Below are positions 49,542-58,435 of a DNA stretch of 64,000 nucleotides, one piece after another. The stretch is from an uncultured Oscillospiraceae bacterium (GTDB lineage Bacteria; Bacillota_A; Clostridia; Oscillospirales; Oscillospiraceae): the NCBI GenBank assembly GCA_944387755.1, contig CALXGC010000059.1, positions 1 to 64,000 on the forward strand, in the 5' to 3' direction. Under the pieces are notes generated by a model. It searched no databases and was not told the DNA's origin. It saw only the letters and a list, made by a program, of their open reading frames with translations. The first letter of the stretch is position 1; each line of letters opens with the position of its first letter. Made by a program: the position numbers and the translations under genes.

Positions 49542-51461
49542 ATGGAAAACACGGAAAAGAAACAATTTCAGGCGGAGTCCAAACGCCTGCTGGACCTGAT
49601 GATCAAATCCATCTACACCCACAAGGAGATTTTCCTCCGGGAGCTTATCTCCAACGCCAGCGACGCGGAGGACAAGCTGGCCTATAAGGCCCTCACCGAC
49701 GACCAGGTCCCGGTGGACCGCAGCCAGCTGAAAATCACCATCGTCCCCGACAAGGAGAAGCGCACCCTCACCATCTCCGACAACGGCGTGGGCATGACGA
49801 AGGAGGAGCTGGAGAGCAACCTGGGCACCATCGCCCACAGCGGCTCCCTTCAGTTCAAGCAGGAGATGGACCAGGCCCACAAGGAGGACGTGGACGTCAT
49901 CGGCCAGTTCGGCGTGGGCTTCTACTCCGCCTTCATGGTGGCCGACCATGTGACGGTCATCTCCAAAGCCTACGGCAGCGGGGAGGCCTGGATGTGGCAG
50001 TCCGACGGGGCCGACGGGTACACCCTCACCCCCTGTGAGAAGGACGCCCCCGGCAGCGACATCATCATGCACATCAAGGCCAGCGCCGGCGGCGAGGACT
50101 ATGACCAGTACCTGGAGACCTATAAGCTGCAGGAGCTGATTAAGAAATATTCGGACTATATCCGCTTTCCCATCGTCATGGAGGTGGACGACTACCGCCA
50201 AAAGCCCAAGCCGGAGGACGCCGGGGACGACTATAAGCCGGAGTGGGAGACGGTGAAGGAGTGGAAGACCATCAACTCCATGGTCCCCCTGTGGCAGCGC
50301 CCCAGGGCTCAGGTGAAAGAGGAGGAGTACAACAGCTTCTACAAGGAGAAGTTCATGGACTGGCAGGACCCCCTGGCCGTCATCCACGTCAGCGCCGAGG
50401 GCGCGGTGACGTATAAGGCCCTGCTGTATATCCCCCAAAAAGCGCCCTATGACTTCTACACCCGCGAGTACCAGAAGGGCCTTCAGCTCTACTCCTCCGG
50501 CGTCATGATTATGGACAAGTGCGCCGACCTGCTGCCCGACTGCTTCCGCTTTGTGAGGGGCGTGGTGGACTCCGCCGACTTCTCCCTGAACATCAGCCGC
50601 GAGGTCCTGCAGCACGACCGGCAGCTGAAGGTCATCGCCAGCGCCCTGGAGAAGAAAATCAAGTCCGAGCTGGAGAAGATGCAGAAGGACGACCCGGAGA
50701 AGTACGAAAAATTCTGGGCCGCCTTCGGCAGCCAGATTAAGTACGGGGTGGTGGCCGACTACGGCGCCAACAAGGACAAGCTGAAGGACCTGCTGCTGTT
50801 CTGGTCCTCCAAGGAGGGGAAGAACACCACTCTGGCCGCCTATAAGGACCGTATGCCGGAGGACCAGCCCTATTACTACTACGCCTGCGGCGAGAGTGTG
50901 GACAAAATCGCCAAGCTGCCCCAGGTGGAGCGCATCCTGGACAAGGGCTATGAGATTCTCTACTGCACCGAGGACGTGGACGACTTCGTCATGCAGGCCC
51001 TGGGGGAGGTGGACGGCAAGAAGTTCATGTCCGCCGCCGCCGAGGACGCCCTGCCCCAGACCGACGAGGAGAAGAAAGAGGCCGAGGAGAAGGCCGAGGC
51101 CGGCAAGCCCGTGCTGGAGGCGGTGAAGAACGTCCTGGGGGACAAGGTGCAGGAGGTGCGCATCTCCAGAATTCTGAAGTCGGGCGCCTGCTGCCTGTCC
51201 GCCAACGGCCCCGTCTCCCTGGAGATGGAGCGCTATATGCGCAAACTGGAGGGCGGCGAGCACATGAAGGCCCAGCGGGTGCTGGAGCTCAACGCCGGCT
51301 CCGCCCCCTACGCCGCCCTGAAGAAGGCGGTGGAGGCCGGCGACCAGGCCACTGTGGAGAAGTATTCCAAGCTGCTCTACGGCCAGGCCCTGCTGCTGGC
51401 CGACCTGCCCCTGGAGGACCCCGCCGGGTATGCGGAGCTGGTGTGCTCCCTGATGGTCTGA
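49542..51461 (+). CDS. htpG: Molecular chaperone HtpG (Hsp90)
   Basis: The 639-aa Hsp90 family ATPase has an N-terminal GHKL domain: 'LRELISNASDAEDKL' (N-box; Glu where most have Leu), 'ISDNGVGMTKEEL' and 'VIGQFGVGFYSAFMV'. The middle domain contains 'VVDSADFSLNISREVLQ' with the catalytic-loop Arg, and a normal C-terminal dimerisation domain ends 'AGYAELVCSLMV'. An embedded Glu/Lys-rich segment near 510-530 replaces part of the charged linker. It is controlled by a perfect CIRCE element and is a single-gene unit ending in a strong terminator. Note that HrcA control of htpG is not universal. Confidence 0.97.
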   Translation: MENTEKKQFQAESKRLLDLMIKSIYTHKEIFLRELISNASDAEDKLAYKALTDDQVPVDRSQLKITIVPDKEKRTLTISDNGVGMTKEELESNLGTIAHSGSLQFKQEMDQAHKEDVDVIGQFGVGFYSAFMVADHVTVISKAYGSGEAWMWQSDGADGYTLTPCEKDAPGSDIIMHIKASAGGEDYDQYLETYKLQELIKKYSDYIRFPIVMEVDDYRQKPKPEDAGDDYKPEWETVKEWKTINSMVPLWQRPRAQVKEEEYNSFYKEKFMDWQDPLAVIHVSAEGAVTYKALLYIPQKAPYDFYTREYQKGLQLYSSGVMIMDKCADLLPDCFRFVRGVVDSADFSLNISREVLQHDRQLKVIASALEKKIKSELEKMQKDDPEKYEKFWAAFGSQIKYGVVADYGANKDKLKDLLLFWSSKEGKNTTLAAYKDRMPEDQPYYYYACGESVDKIAKLPQVERILDKGYEILYCTEDVDDFVMQALGEVDGKKFMSAAAEDALPQTDEEKKEAEEKAEAGKPVLEAVKNVLGDKVQEVRISRILKSGACCLSANGPVSLEMERYMRKLEGGEHMKAQRVLELNAGSAPYAALKKAVEAGDQATVEKYSKLLYGQALLLADLPLEDPAGYAELVCSLMV

Positions 51462-51469
51462 ACGATATG

Positions 51470-51508
51470 AAAAAACGGGAACGCCCTCCGGGGCGCTCCC
51501 GTTTTTTT
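51470..51508. terminator. Bidirectional terminator
   Basis: CGGGA-a-CGCCC pairs with GGGCG-c-TCCCG, with an A-run on the left and TTTTTTT on the right, between convergent htpG and mrp. Confidence 0.88.
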
Positions 51509-51510
51509 GC

Positions 51511-52320
51511 TCAGCCGTCCAACTGGGCGGCCACGCTCTCCAGATAGTTCACCGTCAGGTTCTCCGCCTGGCCGGCGTCGATGGCGGCGGCGACCTCCGG
51601 GTCGATGGGCAGCTTGGCCAGCAGAGGCAGACCCAGCTGCATGGCCTCCTGCTCCAGATGGCTCTCCCCGAAGATGGCGTGCCTGGCCCCGCAGTCGGGG
51701 CACTGGTACCAGCTGTAGTTCTCAATGAGGCCCAGCACCGGCACAGACATCATCTGGGCCATATGCACCGCCTTGGTGACAATCATGGACACCAGGTCCT
51801 GGGGGGACGTGACCACAATCAGCCCGTCCACCGGCAGGGACTGGAACACGGTGAGGGGCACGTCCCCCGTTCCGGGAGGCATGTCCACAAACATATAGTC
51901 CACATCGCCCCACTCCACGTCGGTCCAGAACTGCGTCACCACGCCGGCAATGACCGGACCGCGCCAGATCACCGGGTCGGTCTCGTTGTTGGTCAGCAGG
52001 TTCAGGGACATGATTTTGATGCCGCCGGGGGTCACGGCGGGCTGGAGGTTGCCGTCGATGGCCACGGCGTGCTCATGGACGCCGAAGGCGGCGGGGATGG
52101 AGGGGCCGGTGATGTCCGCGTCCAGCACGGCCACCTTCTTCCCCCGCTTGGCCATGGCGGCGGCCAGGGAGGCGGTGACGGTGCTCTTTCCCACGCCGCC
52201 CTTGCCGCTGATGACGGCGATGACCCGCTTGATGCTGGACTTGGCGTTGGCCGGGGCCCGCAGGTCGCGGGAGGCGCAGTCCGCGCTGCACGAGGAACAA
52301 TCATGCGTACATTCTGACAT
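51511..52320 (-). CDS. mrp: Mrp/NBP35-family iron-sulfur carrier ATPase
   Basis: The 269-aa P-loop protein has a Cys-rich N-terminus (CTHDCSSCSADC), then 'VISGKGGVGKSTVTASLAAAMA' (deviant Walker A), 'VAVLDADITGPSIPAAFG', 'DYMFVDMPPGTGDVPLTV' and a C-terminal CX2C 'YQCPDCGARHAIFG'. The CX2C is the bridging cluster site in Mrp/ApbC dimers that scaffold and transfer Fe-S clusters. ATG 52320 with AAAGGAG is used; the nine-residue extension is not. It has its own promoter despite following mrdA closely. Confidence 0.93.
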   Translation of the reverse strand: MSECTHDCSSCSADCASRDLRAPANAKSSIKRVIAVISGKGGVGKSTVTASLAAAMAKRGKKVAVLDADITGPSIPAAFGVHEHAVAIDGNLQPAVTPGGIKIMSLNLLTNNETDPVIWRGPVIAGVVTQFWTDVEWGDVDYMFVDMPPGTGDVPLTVFQSLPVDGLIVVTSPQDLVSMIVTKAVHMAQMMSVPVLGLIENYSWYQCPDCGARHAIFGESHLEQEAMQLGLPLLAKLPIDPEVAAAIDAGQAENLTVNYLESVAAQLDG

Positions 52321-52382
52321 TGTTATAAAGCTCCTTTCTGCCCGCATAAAAAGCGGGCGTCAAGCACAGTTCAAACACCACT

Positions 52383-52410
52383 ATTATACCGGCTCTTCGC
52401 ATATTTGCAA
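52383..52410 (-). promoter_or_regulatory. mrp promoter
   Basis: TTGCAA (52405-52410), 16-bp spacer, consensus TATAAT (52383-52388) on the minus strand. The leader contains a GCCCGC/GCGGGC hairpin (about 52339-52357). Confidence 0.7.
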
Positions 52411-52427
52411 GCCTTTTCCAGGCCGGA

Positions 52428-54722
52428 TTAAGGAATCAGCGTATTTTCTGTAATAATTGCGCTCTGGCTGCCGGGGGCGGTGAAGTAATAGTTCAGAATC
52501 TCCGCCGCCAGAGAGGCCAGCACAGAGCCGCTGCCGCCGTGCTCCACCACCAGGGAGACGGCGATCTGGGGGTCGTCGTAGGGGGCAAAGCACACAAACA
52601 CGGCGTTGGAGTCGCTGGTGGAACTCACCTGGGCGGAGCCCGTCTTGGCGCCCACCTGCACCGGCACATTCCGGAAGGCGTTGGCCAGGGAGCCGCTGGT
52701 GGTCAGGTCCAGCATACCCTCCGCCACCGCCTCCAGGTTCTCCGGCTGGATGTTCAGCTCCGCCTGGACCTGGGGCTGGTACTCCTCCAGCACCTGGGAG
52801 AAGTCGCTGGACTTCACCGTCTTGAGCAGGTGGGTGGCGTACCGGGTGCCCCCGTTTACCAGCGTGGAGATATAGTTGGTGAGCTGCACCGGCGTCACCT
52901 GGGTGCTCTCCTGGCCGATGGCCACCGAGGTGATGTTGCCCTCGTACCAGGTGCCCCCCAGGGACTCGGTAAAGGCGGGACTGGCCATGACGCCGGCGCT
53001 CTCCGACAGCTCCAGGCCGGTTTTCTGGCCCAGGCCGAACATGGCGGCGTACCGGTCCAGGCGGTCGATGCCCACCTGATAGCCCACCTCATAGAAGAAG
53101 TAGTTGCAGGACACCTCGATCGCCTCGGTCACGTTCACCAGACCGTGGTTGCCCCCGTACTGCCGGTAAATCCAGCACTGGGGCTGCGGATAGGACCAGC
53201 GGCGGTAGACGCCCTCGTCCCGGATGCGGGTGTTGGGGGTGATGATCCCCTCCTCCAGTCCGGCGACGGCCGTGATCATTTTAAAGGTGGAGCCGGGGGG
53301 ATACAGGCCCTGGAAGGCCCGGTTGTTCAGAGGGGTCAGGGGGTCGTCCTGAAGCTGCGGCCAGTCCTGGCTGAAGGTCTCCAGGGAGTAGGTGGGGTAG
53401 GAGGCCGCGGCCAGAATCTCCCCGGTGTCCACCGCCTGCACCACGCAGGCGGCGCCCCGCACCTCGTCGCTGAGGCCGGGCACGCGGGCGGCCAGCAGGT
53501 CCTCCACCATCTTTTGCAGATTGATGTCGATGGTGAGGAACACGTTGCCCCCCGGCCGGGGGGCCAGGGACTCCCCCGTCTCCTCGTCCTCCAGCCAGAC
53601 GGAGGAGGTGATTTTTCCGTCCTCATTGCGCTCCACGGCCCGCCGGCCGGGGGTCCCGTGGAGATAGGACTCAAAGGCCAGCTCCGCCCCCTCCCGGCCC
53701 ACATAGTCGTTCTGGGTATAGCCCTGGTCCAGGCCCAGGTAGTACTCCACCTCTCCGGCCTCCATGGCGGCCACGCGGCCCAGCAGGTGGGCGGCGTACT
53801 CCGTCTCATATTTGCGCACGGAGGCGGTCTCAATCTCCACCCCCCGCAGGCCCAGCTCCTTGACGCGGGTGATGAAGTCCACGTCCACGTCCTCGGCAAA
53901 GTAGTACAGGGGCCAGTTGGTGATCCGGTTCCGGTAGTAGAGCTCATAGAGCACCCCCGCCGCGGCGCGGGCGTCCGTCTGGGACAGGTCTCCGATGTTC
54001 AGGGTGGGAACCGCCTCTCCGGCGGCCCCGGCCGCGTCCTCGTCCACGGCGTTTTCCCCCTGAATGCCGAAGTCCCTGCACATCATGCCCAGCAGGGCCT
54101 CCGCCGTGGGCAGCCGGTAGGGCTCAGGCTCCTCCTGGGGCGGCTCCTCCGGTCCCATGCCGAAGAAGGCTTTGACCCTGTCCCACAGGCCGGGCTCCTC
54201 CCCGGAGGGCTCCGCCGCCGGGATTTCCCCCTCCGCCAGTTCCTCCGGGTCCTCAATCCACTCCATATAGACCGCCAGGCGGCCCAGGCGGGTCAGGGTG
54301 TAGACGGTATTGCCCTCCCCGTCGGTTCCGGCGGTGTAGAAGGGGTCCTCCTCCGTGTAGGAGAAGGGGGGCGCCGCGGTGATGGGCAGGCTGTCCGCCC
54401 AGACCACACCCTCCTCCCGGCACACCTGGATGAGGGAGAGGAGATTTTTGCACCGCGCCTCCGCCTCGCCCATCTGGGACAGGTTCAGCTCCACCTGGTA
54501 GGAGATCTCGTTGGACACCAGCACCTGGCCGTTGCGGTCCAGAATCAGGCCCCGGCTGGCCGGGACTGTCTCCGTCTCCGCCACCCGGTCCACCGACTGC
54601 CGGGCATAGTCCTCCCCGCCGATGTACTGAATGCTGTACAGATTGGAGCACAAAAAGGTCATCAGCATAACCAGCGCCAGCACCACGCCCAAAATACGCC
54701 GGTGAAACTGCTTGGGATTCAC
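52428..54722 (-). CDS. mrdA: Penicillin-binding protein 2 (elongasome transpeptidase)
   Basis: The 764-aa class B PBP has an N-terminal membrane helix (~10-28), a pedestal region starting 'ASRGLILDRNGQVLVSN', a low-complexity Glu/Pro-rich insertion (~165-200), and a transpeptidase domain. Active-site motifs are SxxK 'PPGSTFKM' (~475), SxN 'SCN' (~536) and KTG 'GAKTGSAQV' (~691). It cross-links peptidoglycan during side-wall growth. It starts at GTG 54722 after AAGGAGG, 16 nt after mreD. Gene order maf-mreC-mreD-mrdA is the classic rod-shape cluster. Confidence 0.95.
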   Translation of the reverse strand: MNPKQFHRRILGVVLALVMLMTFLCSNLYSIQYIGGEDYARQSVDRVAETETVPASRGLILDRNGQVLVSNEISYQVELNLSQMGEAEARCKNLLSLIQVCREEGVVWADSLPITAAPPFSYTEEDPFYTAGTDGEGNTVYTLTRLGRLAVYMEWIEDPEELAEGEIPAAEPSGEEPGLWDRVKAFFGMGPEEPPQEEPEPYRLPTAEALLGMMCRDFGIQGENAVDEDAAGAAGEAVPTLNIGDLSQTDARAAAGVLYELYYRNRITNWPLYYFAEDVDVDFITRVKELGLRGVEIETASVRKYETEYAAHLLGRVAAMEAGEVEYYLGLDQGYTQNDYVGREGAELAFESYLHGTPGRRAVERNEDGKITSSVWLEDEETGESLAPRPGGNVFLTIDINLQKMVEDLLAARVPGLSDEVRGAACVVQAVDTGEILAAASYPTYSLETFSQDWPQLQDDPLTPLNNRAFQGLYPPGSTFKMITAVAGLEEGIITPNTRIRDEGVYRRWSYPQPQCWIYRQYGGNHGLVNVTEAIEVSCNYFFYEVGYQVGIDRLDRYAAMFGLGQKTGLELSESAGVMASPAFTESLGGTWYEGNITSVAIGQESTQVTPVQLTNYISTLVNGGTRYATHLLKTVKSSDFSQVLEEYQPQVQAELNIQPENLEAVAEGMLDLTTSGSLANAFRNVPVQVGAKTGSAQVSSTSDSNAVFVCFAPYDDPQIAVSLVVEHGGSGSVLASLAAEILNYYFTAPGSQSAIITENTLIP

Positions 54723-54738
54723 AGAGAGCCTCCTTCCG

Positions 54739-55251
54739 TCATGCCAGGCGGGTCCCCCCCACCCGGCGGAACACAGCGCGGAAAATCAGATAGACCACCG
54801 GGGTCCAGCACAGGGACAGCAGCACCTCCGGCACGGCCACCTGAAGCAGCACGTCCAGGGTGTCCAGCCGGATAAACAGCGCCCGAATCAACTGCAGGCC
54901 GTCCAGCGCCCCCAGCACCACGGCGGAGCATAGCAGAAAGCTGAAAAAATTCTGGCTCAGAAAATACTGGGCCGCCGCTCCCACCGCCATTCCCGCCAGG
55001 GTCATGCCGAACACCAGCCCGCCGAAGCCGCCGGGATAGGTCAGCTCCCACAGCAGGCCCACCGCCAGGCCGAAGCCCCCTCCGGCCTGGGCGCCCTCCA
55101 GCACCGCCACCGCCGCCACCGCCAGGGGCAGCAGCAGCGGAATCACCCCAAAAAAGGTCAGCCGGTTGAGGACAAAGGCGTCCAGCACCCACACCGGGAG
55201 CAGGCCCAGGGCGTAAAACAGCCATTTGTGAATTTGATCCCGCGTGGTCAT
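54739..55251 (-). CDS. mreD: Rod shape-determining protein MreD
   Basis: A 170-aa integral membrane protein with about five hydrophobic helices, starting 'WLFYALGLLPVWVLDAFVLNRLTFFGVIPLLLPLA' and including 'GFGLAVGLLWELTYPGGFGGLVFGMTLAG'. Sequence identity in this family is low, but position between mreC and mrdA and topology identify it. It helps organise the elongation complex. ATG 55251 has AGGAG upstream. A 220-bp repeat cluster separates it from mreC. Longer frames into that cluster are not credible. Confidence 0.85.
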   Translation of the reverse strand: MTTRDQIHKWLFYALGLLPVWVLDAFVLNRLTFFGVIPLLLPLAVAAVAVLEGAQAGGGFGLAVGLLWELTYPGGFGGLVFGMTLAGMAVGAAAQYFLSQNFFSFLLCSAVVLGALDGLQLIRALFIRLDTLDVLLQVAVPEVLLSLCWTPVVYLIFRAVFRRVGGTRLA

Positions 55252-55292
55252 GGGACATCTCCTTTCTGTGCCTCCCCCCACAGGAGAGAGGC

Positions 55293-55460
55293 CGTAGGGG
55301 CGCACATTGTGCGCCCGCCTGCCGGGACAAACGTATCCGTGGGGCGCGACGACCCCGGCGCGCCCGCCGTTTGGGAATCCCCCCGCCGCCTTCGGCGGCG
55401 CCCCCCTTTCACAAGGGGGGCCGTAGAGGCGCACATTGTGCGCCCGCCTGCCGGGGCAAA
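55293..55460. repeat. Modular palindromic repeat cluster 7
   Basis: Two GGGCGCACA-TGTGCGCCC hairpins (the first after GTAGGGGC, the second after GTAGAGGC) flank a CGACCCCGGCGCGCCC module, a GCCGCC-TTC-GGCGGC hairpin and CCCCCCTTTCACAAGGGGGG. It lies inside the mre operon between mreC and mreD. Confidence 0.85.
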
Positions 55461-55473
55461 ACAACAGCGGGTC

Positions 55474-56316
55474 CTACTCCACAATATCGAACTCTTTAAT
55501 GACGAACACCTCAACCAGGGCGCTCAAATCCACCTCCGGGACCACCACGGCATAGCGGTTCATGCCGGAGGCGTCGCTGAACACGCCCTCCACCCGGCCC
55601 ACCACCAGGCCGGAGGGGTACACGTCTCCCCGGCCGGAGGTGAGCACCTCGTCCCCGGCCACAAGCTGCGCCTCGTCGGGCAGATAGCCCAGACGGAGCT
55701 TGCCCTCCTGCATCAGGCCGAAGTCGCCCTCCAGCACGCCGGCGGTGTTGGTGCGGGTGATGATGCCCCCCATCTCCATGCTGGTGTCGATGACGGTGCT
55801 CAGCACGCAGTAGCGGCTCCCCACCTCAGAGACCACCCCCACCAGCAGTCCGGTGGAGGTGACGACGCAGTTGCCCGCCTGAATGCCGGACTCCTCCCCC
55901 TTGCTGAGAGTAAGGGTGGACTGCCAGTTTGAAGTGGAGCGGGCCGTCACCTTGGCGGACTCAAAGACGAAATCCCGGCGGCGCTCCCGCAGGTCCAGCA
56001 GCTCCCGGAGCAGCTCATTCTCCTGGATGGCCTCCTCCCCCTGCCGGAGCTGCTCCTCCAGCTGGGCGTTGCGCGCCTCCAGACTGGCAATCTGCTCCTC
56101 CATCTCCCCATAGCGGAAGACGTACCGGGACACCCCCTGGATGAGATCCCCCACCGCCGCCGCTCCATTGCGCACCGGCGCGGTGACGGCGGCGGCGAGA
56201 TTGGACAGCGGGTCCGCCGTGCTGCCCATCAGCACAGAGGAAATTCCCAGCAGCACGCTGAGCAGCAGGGCGATAAGCAGCAGCCACACGCCGTTTCCCC
56301 GGAAAAAATTCTTCAC
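55474..56316 (-). CDS. mreC: Rod shape-determining protein MreC
   Basis: The 280-aa protein has an N-terminal membrane helix (~10-32), a coiled coil (~70-105, 'MEEQIASLEARNAQLEEQLRQGEEAIQENELLREL') and the extracellular beta domain with 'KGEESGIQAGNCVVTSTGLLVGVVSEVG' and 'GDEVLTSGRGDVYPSGLVVGRV'. It bridges MreB filaments to periplasmic elongation enzymes. It starts at GTG 56316, overlapping the maf stop as GTGA, with GAAGGAG upstream. Confidence 0.95.
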   Translation of the reverse strand: MKNFFRGNGVWLLLIALLLSVLLGISSVLMGSTADPLSNLAAAVTAPVRNGAAAVGDLIQGVSRYVFRYGEMEEQIASLEARNAQLEEQLRQGEEAIQENELLRELLDLRERRRDFVFESAKVTARSTSNWQSTLTLSKGEESGIQAGNCVVTSTGLLVGVVSEVGSRYCVLSTVIDTSMEMGGIITRTNTAGVLEGDFGLMQEGKLRLGYLPDEAQLVAGDEVLTSGRGDVYPSGLVVGRVEGVFSDASGMNRYAVVVPEVDLSALVEVFVIKEFDIVE

Positions 56317-56915
56317 AGATTTTGCTCCTTCTCTGCGGCCCGCGCCAGCAGGTCCACGCCGAAGCGGGCCAGTATCCGGCCCAGCCGGCACACGGGCAGG
56401 CCGACCACGTTAAAATAGTCCCCGGAGACGCCCTCCACCAGCAGGGCGCCGTACTCCTGAATGCCGTAAGCTCCCGCCTTGTCCATGGGCTCCCCGGTCG
56501 CCACATAGTTTTGGATCTCCTCCGCCGTCAGGGAGCGGAAGCGGACCCCGGTGGCCTCGTGTTCAGTGATGCAGTCCGCACCCCGGCGGACGGTGACGCC
56601 GGTGTACACCGTGTGCTCCCGGCCGGAAAGGGCCGCCAGCATAGCCGCGGCCTCCGTCCGGTCTTTGGGCTTGCCCAGGACCCAGCCGCTGATGGACACC
56701 ACCGTGTCCGCCGCAATCACCAGGTCCTCCGGTCCCGCCTGGGCGGCAACCTCCGCCGCCTTTTCCCACGAAAGCTTCTCCACCAGCTCCGCCGGGGCCA
56801 GCGTGGGGTCCATGAACTCCTTCCCCTGGGCGGGTCGAACGATAAAATTCTTCAGGCCCATCCGCTCCAGCAGCTCCCGCCGCCGGGGGGATTGCGAGGC
56901 CAAAATTACGGCCAT
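56313..56915 (-). CDS. maf: Maf-family nucleotide pyrophosphatase
   Basis: The 200-aa house-cleaning enzyme hydrolyses dTTP/UTP-type or modified nucleotides. It has the family motifs 'ILASQSPRRRELLERMGL', 'VIAADTVVSISGWVLGKPKD', 'HTVYTGVTV', and 'GEPMDKAGAYGIQEYGALLVEGVSGDYFNVVGLPVCRL'. Both catalytic acid and Arg/Lys positions are retained. ATG 56915 follows AGAGGAGG; an extension of ~290 residues running into repeats is false. It is the first gene of the mre operon and is coupled to mreC by GTGA. Confidence 0.95.
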   Translation of the reverse strand: MAVILASQSPRRRELLERMGLKNFIVRPAQGKEFMDPTLAPAELVEKLSWEKAAEVAAQAGPEDLVIAADTVVSISGWVLGKPKDRTEAAAMLAALSGREHTVYTGVTVRRGADCITEHEATGVRFRSLTAEEIQNYVATGEPMDKAGAYGIQEYGALLVEGVSGDYFNVVGLPVCRLGRILARFGVDLLARAAEKEQNL

Positions 56916-56969
56916 ACTGCCGCCTCCTCTTGTTCTTCTGTGTCTATGGGTCCGCCTGTGAACCCGTCT

Positions 56970-57512
56970 GCCCCTTCCGCCTCCCCCCAAAGCGGGAGAC
57001 CTTTGGCGGCGCGCCGGGGCCGCCGGGTTAACCCCTTCCGCCTCGCTTCGCTCGGCACCTCCCCCGAAGGGGGAGGCTTTGGTGCAGACAGCGTCCGTTG
57101 CCGTAGGGGCGGCCTTTGGCCGCCCGCCCCTGTGAACGGGGGCGCGGAGGAAGTCCGAACCGGCGGGCGCGCCGGGGTCGTCGCGCCCCACGGATACGTC
57201 CGCCCTTTGCCCCCTTTTGAAAGGGGGTGCCGCCCAACGGGCGGCGGGGGATTGCTCTTCTCGCATACGTCCGCCGGTTTTAACCCGTCCGTCGGGCGCA
57301 CATTTTGTGTCTCTACAGCCCCCCCCTGTGAAAGGGGGGGGGCCGAAGGGCCGGGGGGATTCCCAAACGTAGGCCGCGCCGGGGCGGCGCGCCCTACCCA
57401 CCCGTCCGCCCCCCCCTCCGGCCCTTTGCGCCCCCTTCCCCCCGGTGGGGGGAAGGCTTTGGAGGAAGCAACGTCCGTTGCCGTAGGGGCGGCCCTTGCG
57501 GCCGCCCGTAAA
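56970..57512. repeat. Modular palindromic repeat cluster 8 (largest)
   Basis: About 540 bp without genes. Modules in order: a degenerate CCTCCCCCC unit; TTCCGCCTCGCTTCGCTCGG with CCTCCCCCGAAGGGGGAGG; GGGCGGCC-TTT-GGCCGCCC; GGCGCGCCGGGGTCGTCGCGCC; CCCCCTTTTGAAAGGGGG with a GCCGCCC-AAC-GGGCGGC variant stem (~57230-57246); a degenerate GGGCGCACATTTTGTGTC; CCCCCCCTGTGAAAGGGGGGG; GCGCCGGGGCGGCGCGCC; CCTTCCCCCCGGTGGGGGGAAGG; and GGGCGGCC-CTTGC-GGCCGCCC. It separates two divergent-function operons on the minus strand. Confidence 0.85.
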
Positions 57513-57529
57513 CCAACCGTGTGGGGGGC

Positions 57530-58414
57530 TCACCCCTCCATCCGGGCGTCCTCCGGCCCGCCGTCCAGAGAGGCGGTCACATGGACGGCATGTCCCCAGA
57601 ACAGGTCGCCGTCGTTGAACCAGAACTCCAAACCGCCGCCGGCGGAGACCTGCACGGCGTCCAGCTCCAGCCGCTGGGCGAACTGCTGGGCGGTAATCTC
57701 CTCCGGCTCCTCCTGGGACTCGTCCTGCCGGGCCCAGTCGTTGGCGGCGTCCAGCAGCTTCTCCGCGGCGAAGGCCCGCACGCGCCCGTCCCAATCCTCC
57801 TGGGCGGCCATCAGCCGCCGGGCGTTCTCCACGCAGGCGTCCCAGTCCTCCTCCCGGTCAATATCCAGCCGGGCGGCGGCGCCGCGCCACTTCACCTCCG
57901 CCTCAAACCAGTTCACCGTCCGGTTGAGCACAAACGTCCCCAGATCGGGAACCCAGACAGACACCGGCTTCTTCTGCTCGTCCAGAATGGCCTTCATCTC
58001 CGGGTCCAGCATGGGCTGGGGCAGCTCCACCAAAAGGAAGGCGGAGAAATCCTCCGCCGGGCGGACCTTCACCTGGATGACGCTGTCTCTGGGAGCGCGG
58101 CGGCGCAGATAGGCCAGCAGCTTGTCGTCCGCCAGGGCCAGAAGGGGGACGCTCTCCCGGCGGGCGGGCTCCTCCCCGTCCGCGTCCTTCCAGGCGGTGA
58201 GCTCCAGGCGGGCCAACCAGGGGCCGCCCTCCCGCACCCGGTCCCCGCCGAAGCCGTTGGCCCCGGTGACGGCCAGAATGGTCCGCTCCTCCGGCAGGAA
58301 CCTCCGCCCCAGGGTCCGCAGCTCCTCCGCCTCCTTTCCCGCCGCGCCGGCGGCCTTCCGCGGCTGCTCCTCTTCGGGAGCTTTCCGCTTTTTCAAAAAT
58401 CCAAACACAGCCAA
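57530..58414 (-). CDS. DUF2262-like protein
   Basis: A 294-aa protein with a Lys/Glu-rich N-terminus (~10-35). Its C-terminal half ('VWVPDLGTFVLNRTVNWFEAEVKWRGAAARLDIDREEDWDACVENARRLMAAQEDWDGRVRAFAAEKLL') matches the pattern of DUF2262 ('D.lG.f.ldr.v.wyeg.v.w.g..v.l.l') found in Firmicutes. The function is unknown. It starts at TTG 58414 (or GTG 58408) after AAAGAGG, 21 nt after dut. It has no membrane segment. Confidence 0.65.
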   Translation of the reverse strand: MAVFGFLKKRKAPEEEQPRKAAGAAGKEAEELRTLGRRFLPEERTILAVTGANGFGGDRVREGGPWLARLELTAWKDADGEEPARRESVPLLALADDKLLAYLRRRAPRDSVIQVKVRPAEDFSAFLLVELPQPMLDPEMKAILDEQKKPVSVWVPDLGTFVLNRTVNWFEAEVKWRGAAARLDIDREEDWDACVENARRLMAAQEDWDGRVRAFAAEKLLDAANDWARQDESQEEPEEITAQQFAQRLELDAVQVSAGGGLEFWFNDGDLFWGHAVHVTASLDGGPEDARMEG

Positions 58415-58435
58415 ACGCCTCTTTTCCCTGTGATT

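Noticed and set aside
56916..57794. N-terminal extension of Maf, and similar extensions of the radical SAM and MreD genes
   Set aside because: The added residues are translations of palindromic repeat modules, and good ribosome sites mark shorter starts.
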